This document shows positions 35,575 through 46,069 of a DNA stretch of 64,000 bases, piece by piece. Source of the DNA: Eublepharis macularius. Lineage: Eukaryota > Chordata > Lepidosauria > Squamata > Eublepharidae. Location: NCBI RefSeq assembly GCF_028583425.1, contig NC_072796.1, positions 142,919,464-142,983,463 of the forward strand. The letters run 5' to 3'. The first letter of the stretch is position 1. Every line of letters begins with the position of its first letter. Below the pieces are notes generated by a model. It did no database searches, had not been told where the DNA came from, and saw nothing but the letters and a program-made list of their open reading frames with translations. The position numbers and the translations under genes are program-made.

Positions 35575-36483
35575 TTAGTTTAAAAACTGCTCTGCCACCT
35601 TTTTGATTTTAAGTGCCAGCAGCCGGGTTCCTTCTCGGGACAAGTGGAGACCGTCTCTCTTGTACAGCTCCCGCTTGTCCCAAAAAGAATCCCAGTGCCT
35701 AACAAACTTGAACCCTTCCTCCCTACACCATCGTCTCATCCACGCATTGAGACTCCTGATCTGCGTTTGTCTCTCTGGCCCTGCGCGTGGAACAGGTAGC
35801 ACTTCTGAGAAGGCTACCTTGGAGGTCCTGGCCTTGAGTCTCCTGCCTAACAGCCTGAATTTTTGTTCCAAGACCTCACGACTGCATTTCCCAACATCGT
35901 TGGTTCCAACATGGACCACGACCGCTGACTCTTCCCCAGCACTATCTACCAGCCTATCTATAACACGCGTAATGTCCGCTACCTTCGCACCAGGCAGGCA
36001 AGTCACCATACGGTCAGAACGCGGTTGTGCCACCCAGCTATCTACTTGTCTAAGGATCGAATCACCAACTACCAAGAGCCTCCCTCCCGCCCCACCCAGG
36101 GATGGTTCCTTGATGCGAAAGGAAACCTGCTCACCAACTGAAGAAGAGGTCCCTTCTAAGGGCATGTTCCCCTTATCCTCAGTACGGTGCCCTGATTCCA
36201 CAAGATCCTCATTCTCCTTGACAACAAGAACGCTGCCATTTTTAGAGTGGGACACATCTATCCTGTCCCTGAGAATCTTGTCCTCGTGCCTATCTAACTG
36301 TCTCCGCTTCTCCAGGTCAGCCACCTTGGCCTCAAGGGTACGTACTCGTTCCCTGAGAACCAGGAGCTCCTTGCAGCGAGCACACATCCAGGACTTCTGA
36401 CCAGAAGGCAGATAGTCATACATGTGACACTCAGTGCAATACACTGGAAAGCCCCCAACCCCCTGCTGGCATTCTGACTTCAT
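35575..36483 (-). CDS. CR1 ORF1 protein with SGNH-esterase-like domain
   Basis: 302 residues from a true ATG. Residues 16-37 hold a C-x2-C...C-x2-C zinc-finger-like pair (YCTECH, MCARCK), followed by a coiled coil at about 40-75 (RERVRTLEAKVADLEK). Residues 136-300 form an SGNH-hydrolase-like fold with GDSIL (Ser142), GTND (Asn195) and DGLHLS (Asp277, His280). CR1- and L2-type ORF1 proteins with such esterase domains are known; they bind nucleic acid in the retrotransposition particle, and the role of the esterase is unclear. The stop lies about 30 bases before ORF2. Confidence 0.85.
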   Translation of the reverse strand: MKSECQQGVGGFPVYCTECHMYDYLPSGQKSWMCARCKELLVLRERVRTLEAKVADLEKRRQLDRHEDKILRDRIDVSHSKNGSVLVVKENEDLVESGHRTEDKGNMPLEGTSSSVGEQVSFRIKEPSLGGAGGRLLVVGDSILRQVDSWVAQPRSDRMVTCLPGAKVADITRVIDRLVDSAGEESAVVVHVGTNDVGKCSREVLEQKFRLLGRRLKARTSKVAFSEVLPVPRAGPERQTQIRSLNAWMRRWCREEGFKFVRHWDSFWDKRELYKRDGLHLSREGTRLLALKIKKVAEQFLN

Positions 36484-36984
36484 TATTCTGTTTTAGGAAT
36501 AACACACTAAGAGGAAAGAAAACGGCTATGATCCCCCGGCTAAGAGCCACAGGCCAAGAGCCCTTTAGCTCTCGCCCTTCGGCTCGCGCCAAAGGCTCGC
36601 GCCCCTGCCCAGCAGTTGCCTTTTCAATGCAAAAGGTCACTTCCTGCTAAGCACAGGAGGTGAGCACAAAGGGGGTGTGTGGCTTGTACTCCAGCAACCC
36701 CCAGCAGCCTTACAAACACACTCACCCTCAAACACAATCAAGCCCAAACACACTCAGCCTCAAAACCACACTCAAATCAACACAAAACTACACACAAAAA
36801 GCCCCAAAGCTAGAGAGGACCACCCTTAGCTTCTCAGCTTAACCCACCACAGCCAAGAAAGGCAAAAAGCCCTTACCTCCTCTAGCAGCTGCAGACCATG
36901 TGCTCATGAGCCCAGGTGACTCTGCTCTGCCTCAAATGCTGACTGTTGCATGTTTCTGCCCCCTTCCCCATGTACCTACTATGA

Positions 36985-37135
36985 ATTGCTTCATAGTAAA
37001 GAGTCCAGTAGCACCTTTAAGACTAACCAACTTTATTGCAGCAGAAGCTTTCGAGAACCACAGCTCTTAGTCTTAAAGGTGCTACTGGACTCTTTACAAT
37101 TTTGCAACTACAGACTAACACGGCTAGCTCCTCTG
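36985..37135. mobile_element. Penelope-like terminal-repeat pair, fragment
   Basis: AGAGTCCAGTAGCACCTTTA and its inverted partner, ending CAGACTAACACGGCTAGC. The hammerhead-like region is interrupted. Confidence 0.6.
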
Positions 37136-37139
37136 GCTG

Positions 37140-40100
37140 TATTGCTTCAGCGGTCCTTCCTCTTTTGACCGTTGTTAGCAGAATCTCCCATAGGAAGGGG
37201 AAGCTTCACTAGAGATACCCTTGCTGATTTCTTTGCAGGCCCAAGCCAAAGACAGGGAATCCACCACGCAGCAGGAGAAGGAAGAAGAGAAGAATCAGAA
37301 CCAGAACCTGCAAACCACGCAGGGGAAGAAGAGGCCCCCGAGTGCATGCTCTGGCCCTGCCTTTCCCCCCCACCACCTGGCAGGATTTGCCTCTTTTCAG
37401 AGCCCCCTTTTGGAAGGGGCATTTACAAGGGCCACAATGTTCAAAGCATGTTATGTGTCTCAGTTATTCATGTGGTTGCAAGCTGTTGTCTTTCATGTTT
37501 ATGATAAAAATGGATCTTGGACATTCCCCCCCCCCCTTGAAGCCACTGCATTGTTGCCCGTCAAGCCCCAAAAGAGCTGTCATTTCTCTGCTTGAACCAT
37601 CTCTGGTTCTTCACCTGGGAAGAGTTCAGGAGAGCGTATTTTGTGGCCAGGCTTCTGCTGGGCAAGATGGACATTCTGGTGGTGCTGGCGTGGCGCATCA
37701 TGCTGGTGGACCAGTTGAGGAGATGTGGAGGGTGGCCACTGTTCTAGGTGACCACCAGCCACTGCTGCTGCTGGCCAAACCTCTTTTCGGTGCAGTCCTA
37801 AGGCGGGGGGACAAACGTGCTCAGGGAGATGGTTAGCTGCTGGACACTGGCATCTCAGAGATATCCTGGCATAAGCGACAGGTGCACTGGCACAGCCCCA
37901 TCATGGCCACCCACCGGTGGGATGTAGCAGAAAGTTCCATGCCACCGAGGTATAATGCATGACTACATAAGGTAAGGGGCATGACCAAAATGAGTTAGCT
38001 TAGCACCCTTTGCTGTTTCAACCCAGGAACACACTTTTTTGGCATCAAAAAAGATGGTATGGCCCAGAGGTGCCCATGCCAAGGAGAAATCCAAATACAC
38101 CCCACAGTCGCAGCCCTGCCCCAAAGCCCCAGGGGAACACAGGATGAGGACTTGGGCCACAGCCCATCGCCTCCTGCCCCAGCAGTGGACAGTAGTTCAA
38201 AAGTGGAATCAGCTGCCTAGGGAGGTGGTGAGCTCCCCCTCACTGGCAGTTTTCAAGAAGAGGCTGGATAAATACTTGTCAGGGATGCTTTAGGCTCATC
38301 CTGCACTGGGCAGGGGGTTGGGCTAGTATGGGACTCTGCTAAGTGTCTCAGAGTTTTCTACCATGTGGACTTAGAGCATGCAGCCTAAGACACTTAGCAC
38401 TACTGGGGGAGCACGTAGCACTGACACCCAACGGGGAAAGCAAAGCGCAAACTGGGTGGCTAACATCTCATTCCAGGTGCCTCACATCTGGAGACTCAAG
38501 CTGAAGGGGCGACCATCTGAGGACAGGTAAACAGGGGCAGGGATCCAGCGGTCCCAGCCCCTGAGTCTGCACCTCCCTCTCCCGTTCCCCTTGCACAAGG
38601 CGGGGCCCTGGCCTGACCAAGCTGGCTCCCACACCCAAGGCCGGTGGTTCGTGCGCATGGGCATGGCTGGGGGTGGAGCATGCTGCCGTGGCCCTCATCA
38701 TCACGAGGGGCAGTTCGGTCACCATTAGGCACCATGCATTCTGGCTAGCCTCGCCAGGCGTCCTCTTGGGGTGGGCAGTCTCCCAACCTGTTGACTGAGC
38801 TGCTGTTCTCCATTCCCCGCCCCCGCCCCCAGCCTCATCTCCTTGACATTCTTTGCCAGTGTCGTGGAGTATCTTTGTGCTCTGACCCCTTCCAGATGAG
38901 CCATGTAAGGTGTCCCACCCACTCTGTCTTCCACGTGGGGGGTGATCAAGCAGGAGTGGCTGGAGGGCTGCTGTGAGTGGAGGGGTGCCGTGTCCTGGCG
39001 TCAGCAGTGCACGGCGGTGGGGCTGGAGGCATCTGTGGCCATGGCTGCTGGGTGCCTGGAGGATCTGGCGGTGCTTGCTACGGACACTGGGGTCAGGCAG
39101 GTGCACACCAAGGGGCTGCTTGGGGACCTGAGGGTAGCAGCCTGTGCTTCTATGCTTGACCCCATACTGGCAGCCCCTTCCTGCTCCACTGCCACAGGGG
39201 GTGTACTGGGGCACACCTCGGCGGTGCCTTCAGGGGTGTGACACGGCTGGGCCATGGGGAGGCACCCCATTGTTGATCACCAGACACCCCGGGGCAGGCG
39301 CACTTTCCTTTTCTCCACCTTATTCCACCTTTCTGGGGGGGGGTGTCATGCCCTTTGCTCCCCATGCGGCATGCTCCTGGATGGCCCTCTTTGGGGTCTC
39401 CCCCAGTGCCCTGGTCGTTGGCTGCTCTTCCCAAGCATTCTGTCCGCTGCCTTGTTTGTGCTTGGCAGTGGCCTGTGCTTTCAAGCGGGTGGGGAGTGTG
39501 TGGCGGGCATGGGCCCCCTTTCCCACCCCTGGCCTGGGCCGTGCGCTGGGGCAGATCTTTATAATTGCCACTCGGCAACTGGTTCTTTCCCCTGTATCCA
39601 TCATCGCCCTGCTGTCGCAACCCTGTGATGTCTTGAGGCACGAGGGCAAGGTTGCTAGAGATGCCAACCCGGTTGTGGCCCATCTGGCCTCCATTTGGGT
39701 CTCTGGGCCACCTCCTGGCCTCTGCCAAAACCCTTTGGGGGCTAACTAGTGCCACCACACGTGCACTGGGGGCCAGAGGGCTCTGCTGTGGCAAGACTGG
39801 GCTGTCTGCCTTGTGAGACCTGGCACAACCCCCCTGGGAACAGCAGGCAGAGTTCCAAAGCAAGTCCCTGCTACAGGTGGGGGAACATTGGCTCGATGAC
39901 TACGTGATGGGCCTGAACAGGTGAAAGCCCCGAGGGGAATGGATGGTGTGGGAGCTGCAGGAGCACCATATGCGGACTCCTCATGCACATTTGCTGTTTG
40001 CCACTGGGGATGGCCATCCTGGGGGGGGGGTGTTCTGCAGGTGGGGTGGTGTCAGGGAGGCGTGCTGGTGGTGGCCTGCCTTGGTCGGCTGGTTCCATAT

Positions 40101-40920
40101 ATGGCTGGCATGGGGGCATTGTGGTCCCGCTGCTTTGTGATAGATTGGTGTGAGTAGAGTTTCTACAGCCTTCAGGGCACAACGGCTGCCCTGCCCGCCC
40201 CTTGGAGCTGAGTCTTTCTGCCCCGGTGAGAAAGTATAGCATATTGACTGATCATGCGGTTGTCGACCTGACATTGGCCATGCACAGGGACCCAGGGTTT
40301 AGGGCTGGGCTCCGAGTAAAGCACACAGGTGGGGACTCCGTTTTAAGGAAAAAAAGAACAGGGAAGAATGTGCTGAATGTTTTCTAAATGAGCTACAGTT
40401 TTGTAGGAGATGGTAAATATGTCCTCTGTTTGTGTCTTGGGTGGATCAGGTTGGCGCCTGTCCAGAATCAACACACCACTGTAATCGTAATGCTTCCTCT
40501 CATCATAAGTCAACAATAAATGAGAAATTCTCTTGTATTCAAATTTTTTGGCACTTCAAAGAAGGTGGCAACACGACTGAGACAGGGAAGCTTTTAATAG
40601 TAAACTCAGAGGTACAACTGGACCAACGCCCAGGTCCATAAAAGAAGCCCAAAGAGAAGGCAGCAGCCGGGTCTTGGTCGGGACTTGAACCTCAGAGATC
40701 GTCTGGAAGGCTCGGCTTTGTGGACCCTGCCCACGGGGAAAGGGCAAAACAAAACTCCTGGGGAGAGCTCTCAAATGCTGGCTCCGTGCCAGTTTGGGGG
40801 GAAGTGGGCTGAGATTTCCCTCTGGCCAAGAAGGACAACTTCCATTTCTGCTTCTCTGAAGAAACTGAGTGAAGGTGAATTTGGGATATGCAGAGGGCAT
40901 GGGATGTTATTCCCAAAGGC
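37140..40920. other. GC-rich block of unknown origin
   Basis: Several frames over 150 codons overlap on both strands (for example 38468-39214 and 39150-39863 on minus, 39144-39749 on plus), as high GC alone would allow. I recognise no domain. A CR1 3' fragment lies at about 38185-38340. It may be a decayed non-autonomous transposon. Confidence 0.4.
38185..38340 (+). mobile_element. CR1 LINE 3' fragment
   Basis: The translation QKWNQLPREVVSSPSLAVF, then a GGCAGGGGGTTGGGCTAG tail, as in CR1 3' ends. Confidence 0.65.
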
Positions 40921-41116
40921 CCCCCAAGCTGCTTCCTCGCAGTGAGAATTTTCTGCAGTGCTTTCATCTTCACCCTTGCCAGTGCAGCAGAGTGCAGTGC
41001 ACTGGCAATGGAGCTTTGGGGCACTTCCCTCTGCCTTTGCCCCTGACTCTTCCCTTCCACACTTGCCTTGCATTGGCTCTCAGGGGTGTGGCCATCAGGG
41101 GGGCCGTGGCTATTCA

Positions 41117-41475
41117 CTTTTTTTTGTTCTTCACACACATGCAATAGAGCTAGGACAGCCCTATTTAAGTAGCACTATAGTGCTAGAGCATAATGCCGAC
41201 GTACCAATAGTGTCCCTCCAAGCGGTCTTGCCCTGTCCCCTTTTCCTTCCTTCCTTCACACTGTCCCCTCTTGATAGCCACCTGGCACGGGGTCAGTGAC
41301 ATCACTTGTATGGACGTTGCGTCAAAGGCCGGCTTTCTCATGGCTGCCCTCTTCTCTTCCCACCTGGAGAACTCCACCGGTGCGATTGCTAAGCACTGGA
41401 GTCCTGCGCCATCAGGACGTCTCGGGCAAGCAAACGGCCGCCACCTCCCTGCCTTTATGTTATCAGCTGGGATAG
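41117..41475 (+). repeat. Direct repeat, copy 2 (partner 22660-23028)
   Basis: Same-orientation partner of the intron-1 block of lectin A. Similarity stops at about 41475, before the place where exon 1 would be expected. It could be the remnant of lectin B intron 1, or a second copy of a dispersed transposon. Confidence 0.75.
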
Positions 41476-43470
41476 AGCAGGTGGATCATGTGGAAACTGT
41501 GAGCTGTAGTGACAGGCCACTGTCAGAAACTGGACTGGATTAGTCACAGCGTCTGTGACTAATTGGCGGCTTCACTGAGAGAGTATGCGAAACTGTTCCA
41601 CAGGGATCTAACTACATGTGCCTGCTGAAGAAGTGACCCATTCACGAAACGGGCTAATACTACGTATGCTGGCAAATCCCGTCCTGTGGCTGATGAGGTG
41701 GCTCAATTTGCTGACTTGGCGTTGGACCCCTTCAGCTCTTTCTTCACAGCCTCTTCTCTTCAATTGCAGCTTGATGCTATTGGACATTTTCGCCCTTTAA
41801 ATGTTTTTGCTGTGGACGGTATCCCTTGTAAACCGTTCCATGGCTGCCCAATTGAATGGTAGTGCCAGTGTGCCCCCTTGTATATCTGTAATTGAGTGCT
41901 GCTGCCTGTAGGTTGTATAGTTCTTGGGAGGTGCCTGCGTGCACCCCCCCCCTTTACTGTTTTGTGCCAGTGAGCACTTTTGTGATGTATTTACTGGGAT
42001 GGTTGTTGTAATACTCACATCTTGATTACTTCAGTATTTGGATTATTTTGTATATACACATTATAACAATATCTTTGATAATTTGAGTGTTCTTAATGTG
42101 TATTCATTGAGTTTTCACTTCACAGCCCTGGTTTTGTCTGTAATTTTGCGAGAAACTGGAGGGGAGCTGTTCTGACAGAGGGAAAACTGCTCTCCACAGT
42201 AAGGATCTCTCGTGGTTCCTACCATCTCTTAAAGAAGTGTGTGTGTGGGGGCTTTCTCTCATCAGCTACCCCCACCTCCTGGCTTTAACCTCACCCCCTT
42301 CTCTGTTTGATGACGGGAGACCATCACACTGGGCTCTTGGGTAAGGTCAACTGCCGCCAAGGCAGGCAGGTAGGAATCAAGGTAGTCTCTGGGTTTCTTA
42401 AACCAGGTACAAGGGCCAGGCAAGAGGTGGTGTGCAAGACCTTCCTCCGCCTGAGGCCCCAGAGAGCCGCTGCCAGTCTGAGTAGACAATACTGGCTCTG
42501 ATGAATGTGTGTCGGTGTGTGCCAGTAGCCTTCTCTGGTAGAATTGGGACCCAAGACTGTTCTCCTTGTTCCAATTCCACTGTTTTAACCAATACGCCAC
42601 ACTGGCTTTAACTCCCACCGCACTGTACACAACAATGTACTCATGTGGAAGACTGGCTGCAGCCCTGGGAACTTGGCAGAAGGCGCCCGCTGCTGGTCCT
42701 GGGTCTGGCTTGGCATGAGAGAGCGGTGCCTGTCCGCATCCTCATTCTCTCTACCCTCACCTGGAAATGGGGCAGCCCCACCTAGTAAGAAAGCTAGTCA
42801 ATACCATAAATCACGCCACAGGAATTCAGTCCTGCTTTTAAAACAGGCAGGGACCCTCAAAAGCTCTCTTAATCAGAATCCGTTTCCGGCTCTTCCTAGA
42901 GTCTTTTCTGAGAACGGCAGATGATAAATGCTACCAGCAAGCAAAACCAGACAGTGATGGGGCTATCCATCCGTACCGCCAACAGGGGCGCTTTCCAGAC
43001 TTGTGCTGCAGCTATTTCAGAGAAGGCTCTGGAACAGCAACAGTGTGACGCACGCCTTCTGCATATCTGCCATGAATGTATATGGGCTCTGCCTCTGGTC
43101 TCTGAGAGTATGAGGAGTTCTTTATTGCTGCAATGCCAGCAGGTTATCTCGCATATGTTTGCTTTCTCTTTCTTGCTCCACTGAGCCAGTGTCCTTGACT
43201 GCCAGCTGAAACTGGCTCGAAGTGTATCCTTCTTGAGAACCAAATATAAGTTTATCTTTCTCACTGTCTACTCTAAAATAATGTCTCACTCCAACCCCCC
43301 CCCCCTTAACGGTCCTTGTTCCCAAAGGCAGGAATATTCCCTATAACTAGCATTGCTAGCCCCACATATGTCACTTCTGCCAATTGCACTGTCTATGAAC
43401 CTTTGTACTGAATGGATCTCTAATAAAGTTACTTCAACTGGAACACCTGTGTGTTAACTGTGGAGAACTT
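41476..43470. other. No gene recognised
   Basis: Includes a weak hammerhead-like string at 41625-41650 (CTGAAGA, GTGA/TCAC, GAAAC) and a C-rich run near 43300. No exon found. Confidence 0.35.
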
Positions 43471-43481
43471 GGGGACTGAAC

Positions 43482-43745
43482 TGCAACAACAACAACAACA
43501 ACATTCAATTTATATACTGACCTTCAGGACAACTTAACGTTCACTCAGGGTGGTTTACAAAGTATGTTATTATTATCCCCACAACAACAATCACCCTGTG
43601 AGGTGGGTGAGGCTGAGATAGCTCTAGAAGAGCTGTGACTGCCCCAAGGTCACCCAGCGGGCTTCATGTGGAGGAGGAGTGGGGCCACAAGCCCCCTTCT
43701 CCAGATTAGAGTCCTGCCACTCTTAACCACTACACCAATCTGGAG
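43482..43745 (-). mobile_element. tRNA-derived squamate SINE with (TTG)n tail
   Basis: On the minus strand it starts near the A-box GGTGTAGTGGTTAAG, has the CACAGGGTGATTGTTGTGG block and TTTGTAAACCACCC, and ends in TTG repeats. Same family as 49764-50512. Confidence 0.8.
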
Positions 43746-44339
43746 GGGCACACTTCTGTAACAGAAGGGACTTGTTAGGAGAAATTGTAAGGAATAACAT
43801 GAGTGAAATGCACAGTGTGAGGAGCTTTCATGGCCCTTCTACTGATCACCGAATGAACAGCCTTCTTTCTTCTCCTTCTCCTGCCCCAGCCCATGGCTTT
43901 CTAGGCCCACACTTCTGAATTCCTCAGTTGCACCCAAAATTACTCAAGAATGTTTCTAACCAGGAAAACATACTGGTTGTAGAACAGGCTGCATGCCTGG
44001 CGGTGAGGGAAACTCTAGCTAGGCAGGCCTAACTGCTTGTTACGTTTTCCCAGATATGTCCCTAGGCAGGGTTTGCTCACACGCGAGCTCTCGTAACTCC
44101 ACACTTTGCAGGCCTGTGGGGGCCTGATTTGGAGTGAGACTGCCATGAGTGGGGAGAGGGGATTCAACCACCCCCATGATATTCTCCCAGCCAAAAATGG
44201 CCCAGGAGAGCAGATATTTGCCCCCTTGGGGGCTGCATGTGGACTGACATGGTTGCACATTAGTTCCCACAATAGACCAAATGGTGCCCTACCAGGGGCC
44301 TTTGAAAAGTTTTGGAAACTTCCTCTGGTGGCTCGGTTG

Positions 44340-44525
44340 TTAATCGGGCCCTGCTATAATAATAATATTATAATAATAACATTCGATATATATACCACTC
44401 TTCAGGGCAATTTAAGGCCCACTTGGAGCAGTTTACAAAGTATGCTATTATTATCCCCACAACAACAATCCCCCTGTGAGGTCGGTGGGGCTGAGAGAGC
44501 TCCGGAAGAGCTGTGACTAGCCCAT
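44340..44525 (-). mobile_element. tRNA-derived squamate SINE, 5'-truncated
   Basis: Shares CACAGGGGGATTGTTGTGG and TTTGTAAACTGCTCC with 43482-43745, but ends at the CAGCTCTTCCGGAGC segment without the tRNA part. Confidence 0.75.
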
Positions 44526-46069
44526 GGACACCCTACGTAGGATTATTTCCATGTCCATGGGTGTTCTTTCGGCGCGTATATTATGCAACTGTGTACGGAA
44601 ATAGCTGGTTGCCCCTGAGGAAGTCCTTATGGACAACGAACTATAGGAAAATCTGCCGGTCTTAGTTCCGGGCACTGCTGGGCTTTCCAACTTTCATCTC
44701 TGGACCAGCCACATACTTTTCCATCTTGGCTTTTGAAAAATTTGAAAAAAGAAAAAAGTAAAAGAAGACACGTTATTTTGAGTCTTTAAAGACTTTTCCT
44801 GCTGCATTGCTGTCACACCCTCAGGCCCTCTTGCAGAGGACTCTTGTTTCTGTGAATGATAAGACTGCTGAAAAATGTTGAAAAATGATATGAGAAATGA
44901 TATGTAATATGATGTAATCATGTATTATTGTTAAAATCACTTGAAAAGATTTATAAACTGTTGCACTATAGTATTGTGAAATTTTCCTTCCCGATGGTCT
45001 TTTGACCACCTTTATTTAGTCACTTACTGTTGATTGGCAGCTCTCCTAGCCATCTGGAGAGCTTCCATTCTGCCCTATACAGCCAGGAGCTGGGGGGCCA
45101 TCCCCTAGGCAACAAAAAAGGTGGGCCTTCTGTAGCCATGGACACACCAATCTCACCCCTCCAAACCTAGTTAGGCAGGTCTGGCAGCCAATCACAGACC
45201 TCCTGTTCTGCTCTAGGTCAGTGTTTTTGATAAAAGGCACCTCTCTCTGCCTCATGTTTCAGTCCCAGTAGACAGAAGGAGAGGGAGGAGGACCTGTTGC
45301 TGGGACTGGAATGGGAGAGTGTGTCTGGAAGGGTTTGGGACTGTGCTTTTGACTGAAAGAAGCCTCTTATTTCCAGCTCTTGGCCTTGCTGTGGGAGGGT
45401 CTTTGCGTGAGGGTGCCTTTTTTCCTCCACCCCACCTCACCCCACCCTAGTCTCAGGCCTTAGCCTGGCTCTGGGGCCTAGGCCTCCCCCCTTTTTTATT
45501 TGCTTGTCTTTGTTTCTTCTCAATTCTTTCTCTGCTCTTTTGAGGGCTCACATGCTTGCTGCTTCCTTTGGTTTGGGTTCAGGGCCTCGCCCTCCAAGCG
45601 CAGTCTCAGGGCCACTGCCTGGCTCTGGGGCCCAGCTTTGTGTGGGTTCCAGAGGGCCTCACTCTCCTCTGTTTCCTTTTTCTCTTGTTGTGCACTTGAC
45701 TCTGGTGCAGCTCACTCTTGGTTTGTGAAGGGGGCCATTGAAATGCTCCAGGTTCTGACGAATCACAAAGCTAATGAATCATTTCGGCAAACGGGTCAAT
45801 TTCGTGAAGTTTTGTGATTCGCGATTCGTGGATCTCAACGAAACACGAAACTCTCATTTCAGGCTTTTTCCATTTCGTGTCCATGTCTACCTGGGAGGCA
45901 GTGCAATGATATGCTTGAACATTCTTTCCATAAAGCACACAGTTATTATGATGGAAGAATAAAGGTTGGGAAAGAGGAAAAACATACCTAACATTTCTGA
46001 CCCATGGTCAGAAATACTTAAGGAGAAGGGAGTTCAAGAGGGGTGGGAGTTTCTTAAAGGCGAAATATT
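44526..46069. other. No gene recognised
   Basis: Near 45775-45860 there are clustered TTCGTG/CACGAA motifs, like the subterminal repeats of hAT transposons. Near 44615 there is a hammerhead-like string with a degenerate core. No exon found. Confidence 0.35.

Larger units (their letters stand above)
32373..36930 (-). mobile_element. CR1 LINE, apparently full length with both ORFs open
   Basis: About 4.56 kb. The 3' end (low coordinate) has the ATAAGAAC-type repeats and the CATGTTGGATCAGGCCAGTGG 3' UTR. ORF2 (32597-35545) and ORF1 (35575-36483) are both uninterrupted. The 5' UTR is GT-rich on the coding strand (about 36484-36930); its exact start is uncertain. Open frames of this length suggest a young insertion. 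No target duplication is expected for CR1, and none is seen. Confidence 0.88.

Noticed and set aside
35603-36400. 265-codon open frame on the plus strand
   Set aside because: It is the antisense of CR1 ORF1 and shows no domain.
38468-39863. Long minus-strand frames of 248 and 237 codons as possible genes
   Set aside because: No domain, no splice context and equally long frames on the other strand; composition explains them.
41117-42000. Search for lectin B exon 1 beside the intron-1-like repeat
   Set aside because: Similarity to lectin A ends at about 41475, and no ATG-signal exon with the AQSCTQAYG end follows.
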